Shown: positions 58,495 to 64,000 of the stretch, one piece after another
How positions within the stretch are numbered: position 1 is the stretch's first letter
Layout: every line of letters begins with the position of its first letter
Assembly (NCBI RefSeq): GCF_000613185.1
Contig: NZ_CCBB010000001.1
Span: 930,001-994,000, forward strand
Reading direction: 5' to 3'
From: Mycolicibacterium cosmeticum
GTDB taxonomy: Bacteria > Actinomycetota > Actinomycetes > Mycobacteriales > Mycobacteriaceae
DNA length: 64,000 nt
Translations under genes and position numbers: made by a program
The notes under the pieces: generated by a model
What the model was told of the DNA's origin: nothing
Seen by the model: only the letters and a program-made list of their open reading frames with translations
Databases searched by the model: none

Positions 58495-60888
58495 TCAGCG
58501 CACGGCCTTGTGCCGGCCGGCCCTGCCCGGTTCGGTGCCGATCACGCCGTCGTCGGCCAAGGCTTCGATCTGGTCGTCGGTCAGGCCGAGCGCGGTGAGC
58601 ACCTCGTGGTTGTGCTCACCGAGCAAAGGGGCCGGTTCACGGTGAAAGGTCGTCGGCCCGTCGACCAACTTCACCGGCAGGGTGCTGTGCGGGGCAGCGA
58701 CGTTCACCGGGTGCCCGACATGCTCGAAGAAGCGGCGATGCCGTAGCTGGGGCAGCTCGGTCTGCCGGTGTGGCTGCATCACCTTCGCCACCGGCACGCC
58801 GGCCGGCCAGAGGAGGTCGACGATCTGATCACCCGTGCGGGCGCGGCACCACGCAGCCAGCCGCTCGTCGAGCGCGTCGTGGGCGGCACGGCGCCCCTCC
58901 GCGTGCTCCAGCGCCGGATCGCATGCCCAGTCCGGTGCGCCGAGGGCCGAACGCAGCGCCTGCCACTGCTCGTCGCTCTGGACGGCGATGGCCACCCAGC
59001 TGTCGTCTCGGCCGAACTCGTCGATCTCAGCACTCTGGTAGAGGTTCTGGGGTGCGGCGACCGGACCCCGGTTGCCGTCGCGGTGTAACAACGCGCCGGT
59101 GGCCGAATACTCGATCACCTGCTCGGCGGCGATGTTGAGTGCGGCGTCGACCATGGCCGCCTCGACCAGTACGGCCTGCCCGGTCGTGCGGCGGTGTTCC
59201 AGCGCCAACAGCAACGCGTTGAGGGCGTGCACACCGGCGTTCGGGTCACCGACCGAATACGGCTCGACCGGGGTGCGGTCCGGATAGCCGGTCAGCCAGC
59301 TCAACCCGGACACGTCCTCGATGATGTAGGCGAAAGCCGGGTTGTCCCGCCACGGCCCGTCGAGCCCGAAGCCCGGCATGCGCACCATGATGATGTCATC
59401 GCGCAGCGCCTTCACCGCGTCGAAGTCGAGGCCCAGCTGGTCGATGACGCGCGGGGTGAAATTCTCCACCACCACGTCGGATTCGGCGATCAAGCGCAGC
59501 AGCAGTTCACGGCCCGCCTCGGTCTGGAAGTCGATCGTCACGCTTTTCTTGTTCGTGTTGAGCGCGCTGAAGATCGGCGAACGCTCCCACCACTGCTCCA
59601 CCGTGCTGGGGATCCCGGCGATCAGCCGGGTGCCGTCGGGGCGCGAGGTCGATTCCAGATGGATGACATCGGCCCCGAGCATGCCGAGTGCGTGCGTGCA
59701 CGACGGTCCCGCCCAGAACGTCGTCATGTCCAGGACGCGTAAGCCGGTGAACGGCAACCGGTCCCGGTCGTGAGGCGTGGTGGGCGCCGGGCGTGGCGGC
59801 AGGGCGGCCGCGCGCACCTCGTCGGTGTGCTCGCCGAGGGCGGGTGGGGGTGCGGGCGCGCGCAGCGCGGCGCCGGTGAAACGGTACGGCGGTCCTGGCT
59901 GGACGAATCCACCGGCCGGGTTGGGCACGAAGGTCTCGCGTAGCACGAAATGGTCCATCGCGGTGACGTTCTCGCCGTTGCCGACCGGTGCGTTCGGGAT
60001 CCGGAAGGCCGCCGCGATATCACGCAACTCATCGGCCGGCTGCCGGCGGATCCACTCGTACAGCTCGTCGGCGTGCCGATTGGCCTGCTCGGTGATGGTC
60101 AGCTCGGCGGTCTCGTCGATCCATTCCTCATGCCCCGACATGGCGCACAGATCCCACCACTGCTGGGCGGTGCCGCAACCGAGTGCCACCAACCCGTCGG
60201 CGGCCTGCGCCACCCCAGGCACCGTCGGCCGGCGTTCGGTCCGCCACGGCCGCCCGAGCGTTTCGAAGTAGGTGACCGGGTAATAGGTCAGGCACAGGAT
60301 CTGCGCCTCCAGCTTGGACAGGTCGATGAGTTCACCATGCCCGTCGCGCAGTGCTCGCGCCCGGAACGCAAGCGTCATCGCGGCGGCGTAGGCCCCGCTG
60401 AGCCACTCGCCCACCTGGCCGCCGATGGTGACCGGCGCCCGGTCCTGGGTGCCGCGGCCGATGCCGATCGCGCCGCCGGACCATGCCTGCAGCGTGAACT
60501 CGGTGGCGGGGCGGGCACTCCACGGGCCGTCCAGACCGAACGGGGTGATGGCCGTGACGATCAGGTGCGGATGCCGGCGATGCAAGTCGACGGGTGAAAC
60601 CGATTGCGCCGCAGTGGACTCCGGTGACCACACCACCGCATCCGCGCCCGCGAGCAGCCGGTCCAGCAGTTGTCGGTCGGCGATCACGCTGCGCTTACCG
60701 CCGGCCAGGAAGGCGAACAGGGCGCCGGGTGCGGTGCCCGAGGCCGACCAGCCGCGCAGTGGATCACCCTCCGGGGCTTCCACTTTGATGACGTCTGCGC
60801 CACCGTCGGCGAGGATCTTGGTGGCGTATCCGCCGGCGATCCCGCTGGACAGGTCGACGACGGTGTAGCCGGTCAGTGGTGGGTTCAT
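58495..60888 (-). CDS. Fused double CaiB/BaiF CoA-transferase
   Basis: 797 residues, two CaiB domains in tandem (about 1-360 and 379-797). Both N-terminal regions read like CaiB (GYATKILADGGADVIKVEAP; CTHALGMLGADVIHLEST). The catalytic Asp of the family (YDxxxQA motif) is Glu130 in the first half and Ala520 in the second, so normal CoA-transfer chemistry is doubtful in at least the second half. It is first in the visible order after the M24 and crotonase genes, running with them in one minus-strand unit. Confidence 0.85.
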   Translation of the reverse strand: MNPPLTGYTVVDLSSGIAGGYATKILADGGADVIKVEAPEGDPLRGWSASGTAPGALFAFLAGGKRSVIADRQLLDRLLAGADAVVWSPESTAAQSVSPVDLHRRHPHLIVTAITPFGLDGPWSARPATEFTLQAWSGGAIGIGRGTQDRAPVTIGGQVGEWLSGAYAAAMTLAFRARALRDGHGELIDLSKLEAQILCLTYYPVTYFETLGRPWRTERRPTVPGVAQAADGLVALGCGTAQQWWDLCAMSGHEEWIDETAELTITEQANRHADELYEWIRRQPADELRDIAAAFRIPNAPVGNGENVTAMDHFVLRETFVPNPAGGFVQPGPPYRFTGAALRAPAPPPALGEHTDEVRAAALPPRPAPTTPHDRDRLPFTGLRVLDMTTFWAGPSCTHALGMLGADVIHLESTSRPDGTRLIAGIPSTVEQWWERSPIFSALNTNKKSVTIDFQTEAGRELLLRLIAESDVVVENFTPRVIDQLGLDFDAVKALRDDIIMVRMPGFGLDGPWRDNPAFAYIIEDVSGLSWLTGYPDRTPVEPYSVGDPNAGVHALNALLLALEHRRTTGQAVLVEAAMVDAALNIAAEQVIEYSATGALLHRDGNRGPVAAPQNLYQSAEIDEFGRDDSWVAIAVQSDEQWQALRSALGAPDWACDPALEHAEGRRAAHDALDERLAAWCRARTGDQIVDLLWPAGVPVAKVMQPHRQTELPQLRHRRFFEHVGHPVNVAAPHSTLPVKLVDGPTTFHREPAPLLGEHNHEVLTALGLTDDQIEALADDGVIGTEPGRAGRHKAVR

Positions 60889-60891
60889 GGC

Positions 60892-61860
60892 CTATTCGGG
60901 TTTCGCCCGGTTCTTCTTCGAGAGCCGGAACTCGGGTGGGAATTTGCTGTCGTTGTCGTTGACCGCCGCCGCCAGCCCGGTATCGATGGACTCGAACATG
61001 TCCAGGTCATCGTCACTGTCATTGGCCACCCCGTTGCCCATCGACTCGAAGAAGGCCGACAGCAGGCTGCCCATGTACTCACCCTGCTGTTGCTTGAAGA
61101 TCTCGAAGAACATCTTCTGCTGAAAGATGGTGTCCACCGGCCGGTTCCGCGCACACGCCAGCGCATATTTCTCGGTCTCGGCCTCGAGTCGGTCGCGGGC
61201 CACCACCTTGTTGAGGAAGTTGCAGTCATACATCTCGGCGGCGGTGAAGGGCCGGCCGGTGAAGACCATCTCCTGGAACTTGCGCAGCCCCATCATCTGG
61301 ACCCACGTCCACATCCGCGGACCCCAGCCGTGGTACCGGAACGACGGATGCCCGAACAGGGCGTCGTCACTGGAGATGACCAGATCCGCGTCGGCGCACT
61401 GATAGAAATGCCAGCCGTAACAGTAGCCCTTGGCCTCGACGATGCTGATCTTCTTGAAATCCTGCAGTGCCCGATTCCCGGCCTGGGAGTTGGCGTACCA
61501 GGCGCTGATGGTGGCGCCATTGCGGAACGTCCCCTTCGGGGGGTACGCCACGTCGCCGATGCCTGCGACATCGTCGTCATCCAGCCGCAACTCCGCCAGC
61601 CGCGCCGCCGGGTTGTCGTTGCCCTCCATGAACTCCGGAAGGTCGGCACCGCTGCCCAGGTTGTCCCCGACACCGCGGATGATCACCACCTTGACCTCGT
61701 TGTCGGTGTTGGCCGCCCGCAGGATGTCGGCGTACCGCAGCCGGGCCATCGACGTCGGCGCGTTGAGGAATTCCGGCCTGTCGAAGGTGATGGTGGCGAT
61801 CTTGGTCGCGGGGTCCTTGCGGTAGAGGATGATCTCCTCCGGGGAGGGCCGATCAGGCAT
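60892..61860 (-). CDS. Enoyl-CoA hydratase/isomerase family protein with long C-terminus
   Basis: 322 residues from ATG 61860, longer than typical crotonases by about 60 C-terminal residues. Oxyanion elements GDNLGSGADLPEF and VEAKGYCYGWHFYQCADAD. The C-terminal part is rich in Met/Phe/Glu helices (FQQKMFFEIFKQQQGEYMGS). It overlaps the M24 gene start by 8 bases, and precedes the CoA-transferase by 3 bases. Confidence 0.88.
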   Translation of the reverse strand: MPDRPSPEEIILYRKDPATKIATITFDRPEFLNAPTSMARLRYADILRAANTDNEVKVVIIRGVGDNLGSGADLPEFMEGNDNPAARLAELRLDDDDVAGIGDVAYPPKGTFRNGATISAWYANSQAGNRALQDFKKISIVEAKGYCYGWHFYQCADADLVISSDDALFGHPSFRYHGWGPRMWTWVQMMGLRKFQEMVFTGRPFTAAEMYDCNFLNKVVARDRLEAETEKYALACARNRPVDTIFQQKMFFEIFKQQQGEYMGSLLSAFFESMGNGVANDSDDDLDMFESIDTGLAAAVNDNDSKFPPEFRLSKKNRAKPE

Positions 61861-62986
61861 GGGCCGCTTCTCCGTACAACGGGGCATTGGTGAGCACCTC
61901 GGCACCGTCGGCCGTGATCAACACCGCATCCCGGGTGAACACCGCGCCCACGCCCTGCTCCCAGACGTAACCGGTGACGGCGAGCACCATGCCCGGCTCC
62001 AGGATCTCCGAATCCGCGGTGGCCCGTAAGTCCGGCGAGACCACCGGCGGGTCGAAACCCAGACCGAGGCCGTGTGCCACCGGCATGGCAGGCAACCGCT
62101 CGCCGGCGTGGGCGTAGGCATCCAGCAGCGCACTGGCCGGTGCGCCGGGACGGCAAGCGTCGATCAGTCTGCCCCACAGGTCATCCCGGCGCCGGAACAG
62201 CGACCGGACGGCCTCGGTCGGCTCGCCGACGTGCACCGTCCTGGCCACCTCGCCGACATATCCGTCGGCGAGCACACCCGCGGACAGCGCCACCAGGTCA
62301 CCCTCCCGCACCCGGCCGTCCCCGGCCGCGCGCCGCCAGGGGTGTTCGGTGGAGGTCACCCAGGCCGCGTCCTGGGTGGCGGGGGTGCTGACCCCGCCGG
62401 CGGCCTCGGCCTCGAGCACGGCGCCCGCCAGGACCTGCTCGGTGATTCCCGGTTCCAACTGCGTCACGCCACGGGCCAGCCCCTCCTCGGCGACCAGCAG
62501 TGCTCGCCGCAAGGCCGCGATCTCCTCGGGCGTCTTGACCCGCCGGGCGGCACGCATCGCCTCCTCACCGTCGACCAGCTCGGCTTGGGGGAAGGCCATC
62601 GGCAACAACGTCGCGAAGGTGGGTGTCAGCGCATCGGTTCCGACCCGGTGTGCGGTGGCGGTGCCGGTGATGTTCTGCAGCACGCCGATCAGCGTCATCG
62701 GGTTCCACGCCAGGCCGTACAGGTGCTCGTGCGGGATCTCCTCCGGGATGCCCTCGTCCCACGTGCTGTTCAGGTGGATCTCACCGGTGGCGCGGACGAA
62801 GGTGCAGATCGGCCCGAACGGCCGGGTGCCCACCACCCACAGTTGTGGCGCACCGGAGATGTAGCGGACGTTGGCCTGCCTGCCGAGTACCAGCACGTCG
62901 AGGTCGTGGGCCTGCATCTGCGCCAGGGCGCGCTCCCGACGGCTGAAGCGCAATGCGCGGTCGTCGGCCTCGATGTCAACTCCCAC
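61853..62986 (-). CDS. M24-fold protein with degenerate metal site (creatinase-like)
   Basis: 377 residues from GTG 62986, chosen for GAGG upstream; ATG 62998 is an alternative. Two-domain creatinase/prolidase layout, but the metal ligands are changed: the first Asp region reads ALSAGVLADGYVGEVARTV, where the family has Asp in two places, and the last Glu pair is FTRDAVLI. His in AHGLGLGFD remains. A non-metal, creatinase-like mode or a structural role is likely. It overlaps the intact M24 gene by 11 bases. Confidence 0.82.
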   Translation of the reverse strand: MGVDIEADDRALRFSRRERALAQMQAHDLDVLVLGRQANVRYISGAPQLWVVGTRPFGPICTFVRATGEIHLNSTWDEGIPEEIPHEHLYGLAWNPMTLIGVLQNITGTATAHRVGTDALTPTFATLLPMAFPQAELVDGEEAMRAARRVKTPEEIAALRRALLVAEEGLARGVTQLEPGITEQVLAGAVLEAEAAGGVSTPATQDAAWVTSTEHPWRRAAGDGRVREGDLVALSAGVLADGYVGEVARTVHVGEPTEAVRSLFRRRDDLWGRLIDACRPGAPASALLDAYAHAGERLPAMPVAHGLGLGFDPPVVSPDLRATADSEILEPGMVLAVTGYVWEQGVGAVFTRDAVLITADGAEVLTNAPLYGEAAHA

Positions 62987-64000
62987 TGGGCACCTCATAC
63001 GGGTCGTACGGATATGCGGTCAGCGGCATCCAGCCGCTTTCGGTGACGACCACGATCTCCTCGCCGCGGTAGCCACCCGTGCCGTCCTCCCAGACCACCG
63101 GCTCGAAGACCAACAACATGCCGGCGGGGAAGACGAAGGTGTCGTCCCATTCCTGGCCGAGATCCGTCCCGATCATCGGCATTTCGGCCGCGCTGGTGCC
63201 GATGCCGTGGCCCAGATAGAAATGCGGCAACCAGGGCTTGCGGCCCCCGGCGGCGGCGGTGGCCGCCCGGCCCAGGTCCCCGCAGGTCGCACCGGCCTTG
63301 GTCACCGCGAGTACGGCGTCGACGATGGCACGCCACTTGTCGAACTGCTGTTGCTGGGCCGGTGTCGGATCCTGACCGACGATCCAGGTGCGACCGTGGT
63401 CGGAGCAGTAGCCGTGATAGGCGATCGACACGTCGGTCCACAACACGTCGCCCTGGGCAACCTCTCGTTCGGTGGTCAGCAGGGGCAGTGCGAGGTCGCC
63501 CGTGGTGGTCCAGGTGCCTTCGGCCCGGGACGCCGGCATGACCTGCCAGATGGAGTCGAACATGTTGGTCGTGGCGCCGAGTTCGAAAGTGCGGCGGACG
63601 AATTGCGCGGACAGGTCGATCTGGCGCGCCCCGGGAGTCAAGGACTGCTGGATTTCCCCGACGGCCTGTTCGGTGATCTGGCAGGCGCGCCGGATACACG
63701 CGATCTGGTCGATGGTCTTGACCAGTTTCGCCGCACCGACCACGGCGGCCGCATCCACCGGTGCGCTGGGGAACAGCGCGCTGCCGGCCCGGCGCATCGC
63801 ACCGGTCAACTCGTCGACGCCGATGGTGGCTCCGGCGGGTACCAGCCCGGCCAGAATCTTGGCGAATTCGCCTACGCCCTCCTCGAATTCGAGGTAGACG
63901 GCGCCGTGCAGGTGGTCGTCGGGCAGACCGGACTCCATCGCCGCACCCTCCCGAAACGGCAGGAACAGGTGCGGATGAGCGTCGTCGGCGAGCACGACGG
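62976..64000 (-). CDS. M24-family metallopeptidase/prolidase-like (N-terminus outside window)
   Basis: 339 visible residues, frame open past the right edge. Metal ligands are intact: two Asp in LWTDVSIAYHGYCSDHGRTW, His in YLGHGIGTSAAEMP, and Glu in LVFEPVVWEDG and RGEEIVVVTE. It would hydrolyse an N-terminal proline-like or C-N bond. It is translated with its degenerate M24 partner, suggesting a heteromer. Confidence 0.88.
   Translation of the reverse strand, partial: VVLADDAHPHLFLPFREGAAMESGLPDDHLHGAVYLEFEEGVGEFAKILAGLVPAGATIGVDELTGAMRRAGSALFPSAPVDAAAVVGAAKLVKTIDQIACIRRACQITEQAVGEIQQSLTPGARQIDLSAQFVRRTFELGATTNMFDSIWQVMPASRAEGTWTTTGDLALPLLTTEREVAQGDVLWTDVSIAYHGYCSDHGRTWIVGQDPTPAQQQQFDKWRAIVDAVLAVTKAGATCGDLGRAATAAAGGRKPWLPHFYLGHGIGTSAAEMPMIGTDLGQEWDDTFVFPAGMLLVFEPVVWEDGTGGYRGEEIVVVTESGWMPLTAYPYDPYEVPSGS

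Noticed and set aside
1..64000. CRISPR array, tRNA, rRNA, integrase or complete insertion sequence
   Set aside because: No spaced repeat arrays, cloverleaf-like segments or transposase motifs were seen; the only tandem repeats are the 26-bp and 30-bp ones listed.

Overview
The window is high-GC actinobacterial DNA, almost certainly from a Mycolicibacterium or Mycobacterium-type organism. Supporting signs are a clustered MmpS/MmpL exporter with small secreted partners, a secreted MHB-type haem-binding protein, a mycofactocin-type SDR, P450s each paired with a tiny 3-Cys ferredoxin, many acyl-CoA dehydrogenases in two-subunit pairs, frequent GTG starts, 1-4 nt gene overlaps and several promoters that look leaderless. 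No tRNA, rRNA, CRISPR array, phage or complete insertion sequence was seen, and no gene-free stretch exceeds 300 bases.

Layout. 1-3.7 kb: the end of a P450, a haem-binding protein and a convergent acyl-CoA dehydrogenase pair. 3.9-15.2 kb: a long plus-strand catabolic run of two amidohydrolases, a Rieske ferredoxin, two alpha/beta hydrolases, a stand-alone NuoF-like flavoprotein, two small ferredoxins, a DUF35-thiolase fusion, two beta-hydroxyacid dehydrogenases and a P450. 15.6-21.5 kb: a minus-strand P450/ferredoxin/DUF1330 operon, divergent from TetR, acyl-CoA dehydrogenase, aminoglycoside-phosphotransferase-like kinase and quinone reductase. 21.6-26.7 kb: leader peptide, MmpS, MmpL, two secreted proteins and TetR. 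26.7-34.3 kb: a diguanylate cyclase, then a DeoR-controlled operon with APC permease, FGGY kinase and two FAD enzymes. 34.3-42.2 kb: TetR plus unknown protein, then a ring meta-cleavage cluster (flavin hydroxylase, C-C hydrolase, extradiol dioxygenase, amidohydrolase; divergent TetR, an acetaldehyde-dehydrogenase fragment-like protein and 4-hydroxy-2-oxovalerate aldolase). 42.2-49.8 kb: a minus-strand beta-oxidation operon. 50.1-58.5 kb: Rieske oxygenase operon, acyl-CoA dehydrogenase pair, TetR, SDR and epimerase. 58.5-64 kb: a fused double CoA-transferase, a crotonase and two M24-family proteins.

How it works together. The genes describe uptake or export, activation, hydroxylation, CoA-ester beta-oxidation and ring cleavage of one or more cyclic, terpenoid- or steroid-like or aromatic compounds. 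The substrate cannot be read from sequence.

The strongest undescribed signal is a 17-bp inverted repeat, consensus GAGAAYNNNATTCTY, found upstream of six separate units between 3.7 and 56.4 kb. It links the P450, Rieske, acyl-CoA dehydrogenase, amidohydrolase and SDR operons into one putative regulon. The TetR gene at 55651-56370 sits beside the most symmetric copy and is the best candidate regulator.

A second theme is pairs of related enzymes in which one partner keeps its catalytic residues and the other has lost them (amidohydrolases, acyl-CoA dehydrogenases, M24 proteins). A third is a stand-alone dimerisation domain of acetaldehyde dehydrogenase co-translated with its usual aldolase partner.
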